Shown: positions 38,530 to 47,798, numbered from the stretch's first letter. The stretch is DNA of 64,000 bases from Flavobacterium rivuli WB 3.3-2 = DSM 21788 (GCF_000378485.1 NZ_KB899973.1:124001-188000), one strand, 5' to 3'. Notes: a model not told the origin generated them from the letters alone. A program made the numbers and translations.

Positions 38530-39168
38530 ATGAAAAAGCTATGTATACTACTACTACTGCTGACAATCTCTTTATCCTGCCCAAGTACGGGATATGCACA
38601 AGCCCAGGAATTGCAGCAACTGGCGCTCAACATCGAAAAGCTGGCGCAGTTCCGACAGATCCTGAAGGATATGAAAAAAGGTTATGAAATACTGACTCAA
38701 GGCTATAATACCGTAAAGGACCTCACGGAAGGGAACTTCAGCCTCCATAAAACATTCCTGGATGCTCTTCTTGAAGTTAGCCCTACGGTAAGGAATTATA
38801 AAAAAGTTGCTGAAATCGTTGAATACCAAATACAGTTGGTGCATGAATATTCGACTGCGCTGAACCGTTTCAGGGATAGCGGTGATTTTAATGATGAAGA
38901 ACTGGGCTACCTGGAACGGGTCTACGATAACCTCTTTAACCAGAGCCTGCGTAACCTCGATGAACTTACTGTTGTAATTACTGCCGGGGAACTGCGCATG
39001 TCGGACAGTGAACGCCTTGAAGCCATTGATAAAATCCATGCTGATATGCAGGACAAGCTGCTATTCTTAAGGGACTTCAATAATAACACTTCAGTGCTTG
39101 CGGTACAGCGCGCCAAAGAGCGCAACGAAGTAAATACAATGCGCAGCATTTACAGGGTAAACAACTAA
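38530..39168 (+). CDS. TraI-like conjugal transfer protein (paralogue 3)
   Basis: A 212-residue exported protein: signal peptide (LCILLLLLTISLSCPSTGYAQ), LEKLAQF-type helices, ILKDMKKGYEILTQGYNTVKDL, TVRNYKKVAEIVEYQIQL and ERLEAIDKIHADMQDKL. It starts four bases after paralogue 2 and shares its whole layout, so the pair arose by local duplication. It precedes traJ by 12 bp. Confidence 0.7.
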   Translation: MKKLCILLLLLTISLSCPSTGYAQAQELQQLALNIEKLAQFRQILKDMKKGYEILTQGYNTVKDLTEGNFSLHKTFLDALLEVSPTVRNYKKVAEIVEYQIQLVHEYSTALNRFRDSGDFNDEELGYLERVYDNLFNQSLRNLDELTVVITAGELRMSDSERLEAIDKIHADMQDKLLFLRDFNNNTSVLAVQRAKERNEVNTMRSIYRVNN

Positions 39169-39180
39169 AACATTACTACT

Positions 39181-40380
39181 ATGAAAAGGATAAGCAAGGC
39201 TGTAATCCTTACAGCCGCAGGGCTGGTACTGCCCTATTCTGCAAACTCTCAGGCCCTTGGAGATGAAATGAACAGCCTTCACGGCGTCCTTGAGCAACTC
39301 TATGATGAGATGATGCCTTTATGTAGTAACCTGCTCGGTGTTGGACAGGGAATTGCAGGGTTTGCTGCCCTTTGGTACATCGCCTCAAGGGTTTGGCGGC
39401 ACCTTGCAAATGCCGAACCCATAGATTTCTATCCGCTGTTCCGACCTTTCGTTATTGGTTTCTGCATTATGATATTCCCATCCGTACTGGCTATGATCAA
39501 CGGCATCATGAAGCCGACAGTCACTGCTACCGCAGCCATGGTGGAAGGCTCTAACAAAGCCATAGAAGTATTGCTCCAAAAGAAGGAAGAAGCTATAAAA
39601 ACAACCGATGTATGGCAAATGTATGTTGGGGAAGACGGTAGCGGTGACGAGGACCGCTGGTACAAATATACACATGACGGCGATGACCCCGATGACCAGG
39701 GAATTATATCGGGCATAGGGACTTCTATCAAATTCGCTATGGCAAAGGCGGCCTATAACTTCCAGAATTCTGTAAAAGAATGGATGAGTGAAGTACTCAG
39801 GGTCTTGTTTGAAGCTGCCTCACTGTGTATCGATACCCTGCGAACCTTCCAGCTTGTAGTACTTTCGATTCTTGGGCCATTGGTATTCGGGCTATCTGTA
39901 TTCGACGGTTTCCAGCATACCCTCACTGCCTGGTTGGCGCGCTATATCAATATATATCTATGGCTGCCGGTGGCCAATATCTTCGGCAGTATCATTGGCA
40001 AGATACAGGAAAAGATGCTGATGCTCGATATCGAGCAGGTAAACGATTACGGCGATACATTTTTCAGTAAGACCGATATGGCCTATCTCGCTTTTATGAT
40101 CATTGGTATCATAGGTTATTTTACGGTTCCTTCGGTTGCCAACTACATTGTACAGGCCGGCGGCAGCGGATTAAGCCAAAAAGTAACGAGCCTATTCAAT
40201 AGTGGCAGTTCTTCGGCAATACATTATGGCCAAGCTGGAGGCGGGGCTTTTGCGGAGCGTATGGGCCGTGGCCTTGTAAATATGGCCCACGCACCCTCAG
40301 ACATTATGGATGGTTACCAAAACGGCGGTCAGGAAAAGTCCGGCGGGCACCAGCACGACAAATTGAAAGGCAACTCCTAA
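39181..40380 (+). CDS. traJ: Conjugal transfer protein TraJ
   Basis: A 399-residue polytopic inner-membrane protein. A signal-like N-terminus (ILTAAGLVLPYSANSQA) is followed by several TM helices: GVGQGIAGFAALWYIA, PFVIGFCIMIFPSVLAMI, a central group LVVLSILGPLVFGLSVF and AYLAFMIIGIIGYFTVPSVANYIV. The C-terminus is Gly/His-rich. This is the TraJ pattern of Bacteroidetes conjugative transposons (VirB6-like). Full length, in the expected order before traK. Confidence 0.88.
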   Translation: MKRISKAVILTAAGLVLPYSANSQALGDEMNSLHGVLEQLYDEMMPLCSNLLGVGQGIAGFAALWYIASRVWRHLANAEPIDFYPLFRPFVIGFCIMIFPSVLAMINGIMKPTVTATAAMVEGSNKAIEVLLQKKEEAIKTTDVWQMYVGEDGSGDEDRWYKYTHDGDDPDDQGIISGIGTSIKFAMAKAAYNFQNSVKEWMSEVLRVLFEAASLCIDTLRTFQLVVLSILGPLVFGLSVFDGFQHTLTAWLARYINIYLWLPVANIFGSIIGKIQEKMLMLDIEQVNDYGDTFFSKTDMAYLAFMIIGIIGYFTVPSVANYIVQAGGSGLSQKVTSLFNSGSSSAIHYGQAGGGAFAERMGRGLVNMAHAPSDIMDGYQNGGQEKSGGHQHDKLKGNS

Positions 40381-40397
40381 CCTAAACTACAACCACT

Positions 40398-40961
40398 ATG
40401 TTCACTAAAATGAAAAATATAGATACCGCATTCCGGCATGTACGGGGTTTTACAATGCTCATTATTGCGGCATGCGTACTACTGAGTGGCTTTGCGCTTT
40501 ACAAAAGCTTTAGCCTTGTGGCCGGGATGCAGGAAAAAGTATACATCCTCGCTAATGGCAAAGCCCTCGAAGCCTATGCTTCCGACAGGAAAGATAACAT
40601 ACCTGTAGAGGCAAGAGACCATGTAAAGACGTTCCATAAACTTTTCTTTACCCTCGATCCCGATGAAAAGGTCATCCGCTTCAATGTCACCAAAGCACTC
40701 TACCTGGCCGATGACAGCGCAAAGCGGGTTTATGACGACCTGAAAGAGAACGATTATTATTCCGGTATCATTTCAGGAAATGTAAGCCAGACCATTGCAG
40801 TGGATAGTGTCCAGATAAGCATAAACGATTACCCATACCACTTCAGGTGCTATGCCACACAAAATATTATAAGGACGACAAGTATTGCCCACAGAAGCCT
40901 GATCACAGAGGGAAACCTGCGAAACGTTTCACGCAGCGACAACAACCCCATGGATTTTTGA
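40398..40961 (+). CDS. traK: Conjugal transfer protein TraK
   Basis: A 187-residue protein with one TM helix near the N-terminus (GFTMLIIAACVLLSGFALYKSF) and a periplasmic domain (ARDHVKTFHKLFFTLDPDEKVI, YHFRCYATQNIIRTTSIAHRSLITEG). The motif set is typical of Bacteroidetes TraK (VirB8-like). The start codon at 40398 was chosen; an in-frame ATG four codons later is possible. Confidence 0.87.
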   Translation: MFTKMKNIDTAFRHVRGFTMLIIAACVLLSGFALYKSFSLVAGMQEKVYILANGKALEAYASDRKDNIPVEARDHVKTFHKLFFTLDPDEKVIRFNVTKALYLADDSAKRVYDDLKENDYYSGIISGNVSQTIAVDSVQISINDYPYHFRCYATQNIIRTTSIAHRSLITEGNLRNVSRSDNNPMDF

Positions 40962-41020
40962 TTGAGCGTTGGAACACCATTGAAAACCGCGATTTAAGTA
41001 CCGAAAACAGAAAGTAGACT

Positions 41021-41518
41021 ATGAAAGCACTATTTAAAAAAAATAACGATAAGCCGGGCGAAAATAATGCGCCGGTTCCTAATGCTATAGCACGGCAGTT
41101 TGCCAAAGGATATTCATTTGTCCAGATGAAATGGGCAAAATGGATGGCAAGGAAAACCTCTAAATGGTCCAAAAGGAAACTAACCGCAACCCTTGTGTTT
41201 TTCTGCTTTGTAACAGGGGCCTACAGCACATACTTAATAGTATACAGCCTGCTAACACATGTCGAAGCAACAAGCTCAATAACTACAACCAAAATTTCGC
41301 GGCAGGCTGCTTTGTCTAAAACAATAGCACATAAAAGCGGGGCTGTTATCACCGATGAGGAAATGGATCGCATCATAGCATTCAGGCATTATCTGGACAG
41401 CCTTAAAACAACAGCAAGCGGAACTAAATCGTACGATAGTATTGTACAAAATTGTTCTGGGCTGCTGGATAGCTTAACTATAGTTGAAAATTATTATTAC
41501 CGAAATCTTAAACATTAA
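41021..41518 (+). CDS. Single-TM tra-operon protein (TraL position)
   Basis: A 165-residue protein with a basic cytoplasmic N-terminus (about 1-50, many Lys) and one TM helix (LTATLVFFCFVTGAYSTYLIVYSLL). The rest is a periplasmic helical domain. It occupies the traL position between traK and traM, but sequence similarity to TraL was not established. Confidence 0.6.
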   Translation: MKALFKKNNDKPGENNAPVPNAIARQFAKGYSFVQMKWAKWMARKTSKWSKRKLTATLVFFCFVTGAYSTYLIVYSLLTHVEATSSITTTKISRQAALSKTIAHKSGAVITDEEMDRIIAFRHYLDSLKTTASGTKSYDSIVQNCSGLLDSLTIVENYYYRNLKH

Positions 41519-41522
41519 AATC

Positions 41523-42800
41523 ATGGAAGAGAAACCTAAATCAGCAAAACTGCTCAGGCAACGTAAGATGCTTTTGGTACTGCCCCTGCTTGTACTGCCT
41601 TTTATAACTATGGCATTCTGGGCGTTGGGAGGGGGCAAAATGGATACCGCAAACGCCAATGCGGTGAAGGAAGGATTTAACCTGACCTTGCCGGGCTCCA
41701 ATCTAAAAGAAGGCACCGCCTTAGACAAGATGAATTATTATGAGAGGGCTGCGCTTGATTCCGCTAAACTTGAAGACCTGATAAAAAAAGACCCTAACTA
41801 TTTATCGAAGGCCGCAAAGACAGATGCGGAAAAACCTTTACAGGATACCACATCCCAGGGAAGTAACGACGGCTTGAAAACCTCGGGGTACCGCAACCCT
41901 AATGAAGAGAGGGTGTACAGGAAATTAGAAGCCCTTCAAAAAGCAATGAACAAGCCAGCAACATCCCAGCGACATAATGTAGCATCCCGATACCCAAAGC
42001 CCGCTTCTGAGGATGCTGACGAAGATATTGCAAAATTGGAAGCGATGATGCAATCGATGAACCAGCCACAGGGAACCGATCCCGAAATGCAGCAACTTAA
42101 CGGGATGCTTGAGAATATCCTCGACATCCAGCACCCGCAGAGGGCACAGGAAAAATTGAAAAAGGCCTCAGAGGCGCAACGCGGACAGGTTTTCGCGGTC
42201 GGCACCGGTACAGCGGAAGAAAGTGTATCCTCATTAAATGCATCCAATAGCAGTACGGCTTTAGCGGCGGGCCATTCAACACGAAACGGATTTTATTCTA
42301 TTGAGGAGCCTTTATATGGCGATGTCCTTCAAAATGCGGTCCAGGCTGCTATCCATGAAACACAAACCGTAGTAAACGGCTCCACGGTAAAGCTAAGGCT
42401 GGCCTCAGATATCTTCATTAATGGGATTAAAGTCCCTAAAGATAATTTCCTGTTCGGTACTGCTTCCCTTAAAGGTGAAAGGCTTTCTATAACGATAAAC
42501 AGCCTACGGTTTAATAATTCACTTTTTCCAGTGGAACTCTCGGTCTATGATATGGACGGCATGGAGGGCATTTATATTCCCGGTGCGATCAGCCGCGATG
42601 TGGGCAAAGCATCAGCTGATCGGTCAGTACAGACCTTAGGTGTGGCCACCCTCGACGATTCCTGGAGTGCGCAGGCGGCAGGTGCAGGTATCGAAGCTGC
42701 CAAAACCCTTTTCAGTAAGAAAATTAAACTGATCAAAGTGGTCGTCAAATCCGGTTACCAGGTGCTGCTGAAAGATGAAAAACAAAAAACTACCCACTAA
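41523..42800 (+). CDS. traM: Conjugal transfer protein TraM
   Basis: A 425-residue protein read from ATG 41523 (MEEKPKSAKLLRQRKML). The longer in-frame start at 41484 lies inside the previous gene. One N-terminal TM helix (LLVLPLLVLPFITMAFWALG) is followed by a long Gln/Asn/Lys-rich linker and a C-terminal domain (LASDIFINGIKVPKDNFLFGTASLKGERLSITI), the hallmark of Bacteroidetes TraM (VirB10-like). It overlaps nothing but ends just before traN. Confidence 0.88.
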   Translation: MEEKPKSAKLLRQRKMLLVLPLLVLPFITMAFWALGGGKMDTANANAVKEGFNLTLPGSNLKEGTALDKMNYYERAALDSAKLEDLIKKDPNYLSKAAKTDAEKPLQDTTSQGSNDGLKTSGYRNPNEERVYRKLEALQKAMNKPATSQRHNVASRYPKPASEDADEDIAKLEAMMQSMNQPQGTDPEMQQLNGMLENILDIQHPQRAQEKLKKASEAQRGQVFAVGTGTAEESVSSLNASNSSTALAAGHSTRNGFYSIEEPLYGDVLQNAVQAAIHETQTVVNGSTVKLRLASDIFINGIKVPKDNFLFGTASLKGERLSITINSLRFNNSLFPVELSVYDMDGMEGIYIPGAISRDVGKASADRSVQTLGVATLDDSWSAQAAGAGIEAAKTLFSKKIKLIKVVVKSGYQVLLKDEKQKTTH

Positions 42801-42816
42801 TTTTAATTATAGTATC

Positions 42817-43680
42817 ATGAAAAATATCAAATTAATTGTAACAACCTGTTTCCTCCTGTTGATCAGTATGGCCTACCCGCAGCAAAATATCACGGGTACC
42901 GTCGTAAAGGCGGACTCTTTGTCAATCACCTGTACAAAGACTACAAGTGTCGTGTTCCCTTACGCTATTAAAAGTGTTGACAGGGGCAGCCTGGATATAC
43001 TGGTCCAGAAAGCTAAAGGCTTTGAAAATGTATTACAGGTAAAAGCAGCTGTGGAATGCTTTACAGAAACGAACCTGACGGTAATAACCTCCGATGGAAA
43101 ACTCTATTCTTTCTTGCTCAACTATAACGAGCAGCCTAAAGTTTTTAATATACAAGTTACTAAATCTGAAAATGGAGCCCCCGTAAATGCATTTTCATTT
43201 AATGGGGCCAATGCAGAAGAACTTAAACAATTTTCAACATTGGCTTTAGCGCACAGGAAAAAGTTAAGGGGTGTAAAAGATTACAAAAGTAGCATCAGAT
43301 TCCGTCTTACTGGTTTATTCATTCATGAGGGGATTTTGTATTACAGGATAACTATTAAAAACGATTCCAATATTAACTATGATATTGAGCAACTGCGCTT
43401 CTTTATCCGTGACCAAAAAAAGGCAAAACGGACTGCGTCCCAGGAGATAGAGCTTACACCGGTCTATGTTGATAGACCTGTTACACAGGTGAAAGGTAAT
43501 AGCCAAAATACTGTCGTTTATGCATTGCCCAAGTTCACCATCCCCGATAAGAAATACATGGCTATACAACTTATGGAAAAAAATGGGGGCCGGCACCTTG
43601 AACTTAAGGTAAAGAACAAAACTATCCTTAATTCGGTACTCCTTGAACCAATAAATGCCGGCAGCAATGATCATCAATAG
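42817..43680 (+). CDS. traN: Conjugal transfer protein TraN
   Basis: A 287-residue periplasmic protein from ATG 42817 (MKNIKLIVTTCFLLLISMAYPQQ signal peptide). The upstream in-frame ATG at 42775 is inside traM. The domain contains VVFPYAIKSVDRGSLDILVQKA, VKAAVECFTETNLTVITSDGKLYSFLL and FRLTGLFIHEGILYYRI, typical of TraN (VirB9-like). It is followed by an overlapping gene. Confidence 0.88.
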   Translation: MKNIKLIVTTCFLLLISMAYPQQNITGTVVKADSLSITCTKTTSVVFPYAIKSVDRGSLDILVQKAKGFENVLQVKAAVECFTETNLTVITSDGKLYSFLLNYNEQPKVFNIQVTKSENGAPVNAFSFNGANAEELKQFSTLALAHRKKLRGVKDYKSSIRFRLTGLFIHEGILYYRITIKNDSNINYDIEQLRFFIRDQKKAKRTASQEIELTPVYVDRPVTQVKGNSQNTVVYALPKFTIPDKKYMAIQLMEKNGGRHLELKVKNKTILNSVLLEPINAGSNDHQ

Positions 43681-44797
43681 TTTTGACACTGACGAACTTT
43701 TAAAAGCGATGACTTTACTGGCGGGCGAAGGGTTTGTGCTTGTGGCATTTCCTACTGATGAGGTATCAGATATAAGTAACCTGGCTTATTTTAAAACAGC
43801 CTACGAAGCTTCAGAGCATTGTTATGAGATGTCTACCGATGTTGACTTTTACAAAACCCTGCCCCTGCAAGAGGTAATCGACGACTTAAAGGCAGTAGCG
43901 CCATTTGGGATCGATACCACTCTTAACGAAGCCATCGAAATTTCAGGAATGGCTATGTTGTACCGTGGAAGCACAGAATATCAAAATACTAATTTAAACA
44001 ATACGATCATGAACGAGAAAAATTTTGAGTACCTGGAAAAACAGGTAAAATTTACAGGATTCGGTGAAGAAATGAAAGATGACCTAAGGGCGAAGATTGA
44101 GCAGAAGCTCCCGGAATTTACCCTACAGCACACGTCACAATATGGCCAGGACGCAGCTGTCGCAACCTTAAACTTCAGGAAGTCTGACCAAACTGATATG
44201 TACTTCTTTAACTCTTACAAACTCAATGTAGAGAATGAGTATTCCAGGGAAAAGACCGAGCAGACCTTTTACATCAATTACGGGAATACCATGACGTTAA
44301 AGGAGGCCTACAACCTTATGCAGGGCCGCGCCGTCAATAAAGATCTCATAAATAGAGAAGGCGAGGGATATAATTCTTGGGTCCAAATGGACTTCAAAAA
44401 TCCCGACGAGCGGGGTAACTATAAACTGAACCATTTTCACCAGAATTACGGCTACGACCTTGAAGCGGAACTTGCCAAGCATCCAATCATGGAATTATCG
44501 GACCAACAGCAAAAAGATCAATTGGTTGATTCCTTAAACAGGGGAAACAGGCAGGCGGTCACTTTTGAAAAGGATGGCAAGGAAGTTATGCACTTTGTGG
44601 AGGCTAATCCACAATTTAAGGCAGTGAATCTCTATGACGAACACATGAAAAGGCTTGACAACAGGCAGTCTAACGATCAAACGCAGTTGCAGGGTCAGAA
44701 ATCTTCTGCTAACCAAAGCGCAAAACAGGGACAGGATGCTGAAGATGATGTAGGCGGCAAGCCGAAAAGGAAAAGCCAGGCCAAATCTATGAAATAA
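43655..44797 (+). CDS. Conjugative-element protein, DUF3945-like C-terminus
   Basis: A 380-residue hydrophilic protein that overlaps traN by 26 bp (alternative start 43667). The first 115 residues form a separate unit (FDTDELLKAMTLLAGEGFVLV). From residue 119 (MNEKNFEYLEKQVKFTGF, ATG 44009) the sequence resembles a protein often found after traN in flavobacterial elements: YNLMQGRAVNKDLINREG, YDLEAELAKHPIMEL, FVEANPQFKAVNLYD, and a charged Gln/Lys-rich tail. It may therefore be a fusion of two normally separate genes. DUF3945 membership is a guess. Confidence 0.55.
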   Translation: MPAAMIINSFDTDELLKAMTLLAGEGFVLVAFPTDEVSDISNLAYFKTAYEASEHCYEMSTDVDFYKTLPLQEVIDDLKAVAPFGIDTTLNEAIEISGMAMLYRGSTEYQNTNLNNTIMNEKNFEYLEKQVKFTGFGEEMKDDLRAKIEQKLPEFTLQHTSQYGQDAAVATLNFRKSDQTDMYFFNSYKLNVENEYSREKTEQTFYINYGNTMTLKEAYNLMQGRAVNKDLINREGEGYNSWVQMDFKNPDERGNYKLNHFHQNYGYDLEAELAKHPIMELSDQQQKDQLVDSLNRGNRQAVTFEKDGKEVMHFVEANPQFKAVNLYDEHMKRLDNRQSNDQTQLQGQKSSANQSAKQGQDAEDDVGGKPKRKSQAKSMK

Positions 44798-44954
44798 CTG
44801 CAAGCCACTAAGCCATTGCTGAGTTTTACTAACGAAATGTTCCTACTCAGAAATGGCTTAGGTTATTAAAATCTGAACTACAGTAAAATATCCTGACTTC
44901 ATACAAGCTCTATATCCAAATAAGCGGAAAAGAGACCAAATCAATTAACATGTA

Positions 44955-45245
44955 ATGGAATTACAAAAGCCTTTTACGGACTTCTTTACAGCTATTGATA
45001 AAGACTATCGGATCAGTACAACACATATTGGTATCTACGCCGCTCTGTTACAGTTCTGGATCACAAAAGGGTTCGTAGTACCTGTGAGGGCATACCGTTA
45101 CGAAATAATGGATATTGCTAAGATTTCAGCACCGTACACCTACCACAGGTGTATGAAAGAACTGAGCGAGTACGGATATATCGTGTACCTCCCTACACGC
45201 AAAAGGAATCAAAGGAGTACGATTTACTTCGCTAATCCTGTTTAG
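44955..45245 (+). CDS. Small winged-helix regulator (copy 1)
   Basis: A 96-residue protein with a winged-helix pattern: HIGIYAALLQFWITKGF, VRAYRYEIMDIAKISAPYTYHRCMKELSEYGYIVYLPT, then IYFANPV. It is related to the gene at 45568, which shares the RYEIMxxxxxS..TYHKxxKEL...GYIxY motif. It lies on the same strand just before the excisionase-like gene. Possibly a regulator or replication-related protein of the element. Confidence 0.6.
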   Translation: MELQKPFTDFFTAIDKDYRISTTHIGIYAALLQFWITKGFVVPVRAYRYEIMDIAKISAPYTYHRCMKELSEYGYIVYLPTRKRNQRSTIYFANPV

Positions 45246-45296
45246 TAAAAGTGTAAAAGGTGTTTATGTAACTATTCAATTATTAAAAAAACTATC

Positions 45297-45581
45297 ATGA
45301 GCGAAGGTATTACTAAAGACGATTTAAGGCAATTTGGCCTGCTATTAATGGATAACATAAAAGTAATAATTGGTAAAGCACCTGACAAGGATGATATACA
45401 TCCTGACTGGTTAAAGAGCAGGGTAGTTAGAAAGCTGCTGGATATGTCGCCTGGAACGCTACAGAATTTGCGTATTACCGGAAAGGTACGGTATAAAAAG
45501 ATCCTTGGCTCCTACTATTATAATAAAGCAGACTTACAGCGATTGTTTAACGAAGATAGTAAGAGTCATGAAAGCGGATAA
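45297..45581 (+). CDS. Excisionase-like helix-turn-helix protein (copy 1)
   Basis: A 94-residue protein with a MerR/excisionase-type HTH: DWLKSRVVRKLLDMSPGTLQNLRITGKVRYKKILGSYYYNKADLQRLF. Paralogues are the intact gene at 62120 and the truncated one at 47799. Such proteins act as small DNA-binding regulators or excision factors in Bacteroidota elements. Its end overlaps the next gene by 14 bp. Confidence 0.72.
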   Translation: MSEGITKDDLRQFGLLLMDNIKVIIGKAPDKDDIHPDWLKSRVVRKLLDMSPGTLQNLRITGKVRYKKILGSYYYNKADLQRLFNEDSKSHESG

Positions 45582-45855
45582 ACTATTGAAATATATATCA
45601 TTCTACGAGCAGGATGAAAGATTAAATGTTTGGCACTTAGCATTGCTAGTCGCAATAATTTCGTTAGCGTATAAGCAAAAGCAGCACCAGACTATTAGAG
45701 TTAGCCGCAGCAAAATTATGAAATTGTCCCATGTAAATACTTTACCGACCTACCATAAATACTTTAAAGAACTACAGGATTTCGGATATATAAAATATAT
45801 CCCTTCCTTCCATCCTGATTGCAGGAGTGAAATAGATTTATTAAAACGGTATTAA
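45568..45855 (+). CDS. Small winged-helix regulator (copy 2)
   Basis: A 95-residue protein from ATG 45568 (MKADKLLKYISFYEQDE); the longer frame from 45505 lies within the upstream gene. The core WHLALLVAIISLAYKQKQ, VSRSKIMKLSHVNTLPTYHKYFKELQDFGYIKY matches the gene at 44955. Its stop codon lies inside the terminator stem. It overlaps the excisionase-like gene, so the three small genes form one operon. Confidence 0.6.
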   Translation: MKADKLLKYISFYEQDERLNVWHLALLVAIISLAYKQKQHQTIRVSRSKIMKLSHVNTLPTYHKYFKELQDFGYIKYIPSFHPDCRSEIDLLKRY

Positions 45856-45886
45856 CATAGGATTTATGTTAGTACCGTTTAATTTT
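45844..45886 (+). terminator. Hairpin terminator closing the tra-region tail
   Basis: AAACGGTATTAACATA (45844-45859) pairs with TATGTTAGTACCGTTT (45865-45880) with a single T-G wobble, then AATTTTTT. The stem overlaps the stop codon at 45853-45855. The next 370 bases, to 46258, hold no gene that I can see. Confidence 0.82.
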
Positions 45887-46258
45887 TTATGGCTTTTCAT
45901 TTAGTAGATATATTCTACTATTTAACGCACTTCTGCCCTGCTTTGCGGTCTTCAATGTCAAAATCATTTCCACAAGTAATGGCCTTGTTTTAATTGTTCT
46001 TGTTAAGAAAGAAGCACGGACAGAAAGACAGCTGCTTTACTTGCACAAATATTGTCCTGATCCATATTGTAACTATTTTAAACAGATTCAATCGTTTGGG
46101 TATACAAATTGTAGTCCCTACTACCACCCCCAGACTTTAGAAATGAAATAGTATAACCTAAAAATAATTAAAGATCATAGTTTAAGATTTCATAGTACAT
46201 ATAAATACTGTGAAATATCAAATTAGAGTGATATATAAACTAAATAACCACTTATTTT

Positions 46259-46281
46259 GTAAGCAAAAATGCTTACATTTG
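46259..46281 (+). promoter_or_regulatory. Operator overlapping the -7 element of AbiE copy 1
   Basis: The palindrome GTAAGC-AAAAAT-GCTTAC spans 46259-46276, and its right arm overlaps the Bacteroidetes -7 element TACATTTG (46274-46281). The start codon of the antitoxin-like gene is at 46286, so transcription would begin almost on the ATG. The same arrangement occurs before the intact copy (60733-60755). Confidence 0.6.
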
Positions 46282-46285
46282 ATGT

Positions 46286-46780
46286 ATGGATATGCAATTT
46301 CATAAATATAAAGGAATACATCCCGGAGCGATAGTAGCACGTGAGCTAAAAAAAAGAGCACTTGCACAACGCCCTTTTGCCTAAGAAATAGGTACTGCAC
46401 CTCAATCTTTTAACCAGATTATAAAAGCAAAAAGGCCTTTACCCTTATCAGCCGCTTTAAAAATAGAAAAAGCGCTTAGTTTGGAAGAAGGTGCATTAGC
46501 GGTACTACAAACCTATTATGACATTGAAATCCAAAAATTAAAAGATGCCACAATAACAAAGCCTAATATTACGCGCCTGAGAAAAAGCTTGTTCTGGGAT
46601 ACGGATATTGATGCAATTGACTGGGAGAAAAAGTCAAAGGCAGTCATTGAGCGGATATTTGAAAGGGGGAATATTACTGAAAAGAAAGTAATAATCCGGT
46701 TCTATGGAACTCCGAAAGTACGGAGTATCATCTCAAACCCCAGTACAAAGGCTAAGTTCACGAGAAGCCATAAGCCCTAA
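46286..46780 (+). pseudogene. HigA-like/DUF6922 AbiEi-type antitoxin, nonsense mutation
   Basis: From ATG 46286 the frame reads MDMQFHKYKGIHPGAIVARE, with the XRE HTH (RALAQRPFA, then TAA at 46382-46384), and goes on in the same frame with IGTAPQSFNQIIKAKRPLP, LRKSLFWDTDIDAIDWEKK and RFYG up to 46780. The intact copy at 60760 has a Leu (TTA) where this one has TAA, so a single base change killed it. The HTH plus DUF6922 layout is that of an antitoxin paired with an AbiEii nucleotidyltransferase. Confidence 0.8.
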
Positions 46781-46798
46781 CTATAACAACGCTTAATT

Positions 46799-47466
46799 AT
46801 GCATTGGCAAACGGTAAACGAACTTCTTCGCAAGACCTTGGTATTACTTATGAATTCCACAGAATTTGATGAATTTCGCTTAGTAGGCGGCACTGCGCTC
46901 AGCCTGCAATTGGGGCACAGGTTATCGGTAGATATAGATCTTTTTACTGATGCCGACTACGGCTCCATTGATTTTAAAATCATTGAGGATTTTCTTGATG
47001 CTAATTTTGGGTATGTTGACAAAGGGTTTGGAACAATAACCGGAATGGGAAAGTCTTATTTAGTTGGAGAAGATCGTGAAAACACCGTAAAATTGGACCT
47101 CTTTTACACAACAGACCCATTTATGGAACCACCTTTACTAATCGAAGAAATAAGGATGGCAACTTTAGATGAGATTATAGCCATGAAAGTCGATGTTGTG
47201 CAACGTACAGGCCGCAAGAAAGACTTTTATGATCTGTATGATGTATTACCCCGATATAGTATAAAAGAGATGATTGCACTTCATAAAAGACGTTACCAGT
47301 ATTCGCACGACGAGGCACTAATCCGCGAAATTTCAAAAATTTCACTGAAGCCGATGATGATTTTGATCCTGTTTGCCTGCGTGGTTATTATTGGGATTTT
47401 ATTAAAGAAGACATTATTAGTGCAATCGACAATGAACAGCTCCCCAACGCCCAGGCACAGCCTTAA
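46799..47466 (+). pseudogene. AbiEii-like nucleotidyltransferase toxin, frameshifted C-terminus
   Basis: Residues 1-178 match the intact paralogue at 61268: VGGTALSLQLGHRLSVDIDLFT with the GG and DxD active-site motifs, KLDLFYTTDPFMEPP and MKVDVVQRTGRKKDFYDLYDV. After ALIR the native frame would need GNFKNFTEADDDF..., but one G is missing near 47330 and the open frame runs on into junk to 47575. Restoring the G gives the proper end ...DIISAIDNEQLPNAQAQP and stops at 47464-47466. Both genes of this copy are thus damaged. Confidence 0.78.
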
Positions 47467-47756
47467 AATTAAGATGCCTAGCAAATTAGTAAGTTTAGTG
47501 AATATCAAACTCCTGCATTCAGCCAAGATTTTTAAAAGAATTACTTTTAGAAAAATTACAAAGATGTATCTGTAATCTAAGATTATTAGTACTTTTGCAC
47601 TATATATCCATTGGATTATAACGATCATTTAAATTATTTAAGCTTCGTGCAGGAGCTTCCCACTACATAAAAAATTTATACCCTAAAAATGGGTGTATTT
47701 AAATCTTTGGCAAAATCGGGGGCAATCCAATTTTAAAAAAGTAAAAAGCTCAGTAT

Positions 47757-47797
47757 TTGCAAGGGTTTTAGGGCTTAGGTTCGATTCTTGGCAAAAC
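47757..47797 (+). other. tRNA-3'-end-like sequence at a recombination junction
   Basis: The stretch contains GCAAGGGTTTTAGGG and AGGTTCGATTCTTGGC, a T-arm-like GGTTCGATTC motif without the rest of a tRNA. It closely matches 62637-62682. It directly abuts the truncated excisionase-like fragment at 47799. A degenerate GGCAAAATCGGGGGCAA repeat lies just upstream (47709-47724). This fits an old attachment site or a crossover scar. Confidence 0.45.
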
Positions 47798-47798
47798 C

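Noticed and set aside
47467-47575. Extended C-terminus of the AbiEii copy 1 as genuine sequence
   Set aside because: Restoring one G gives an end that matches the intact paralogue, so the extension is read-through of a shifted frame.
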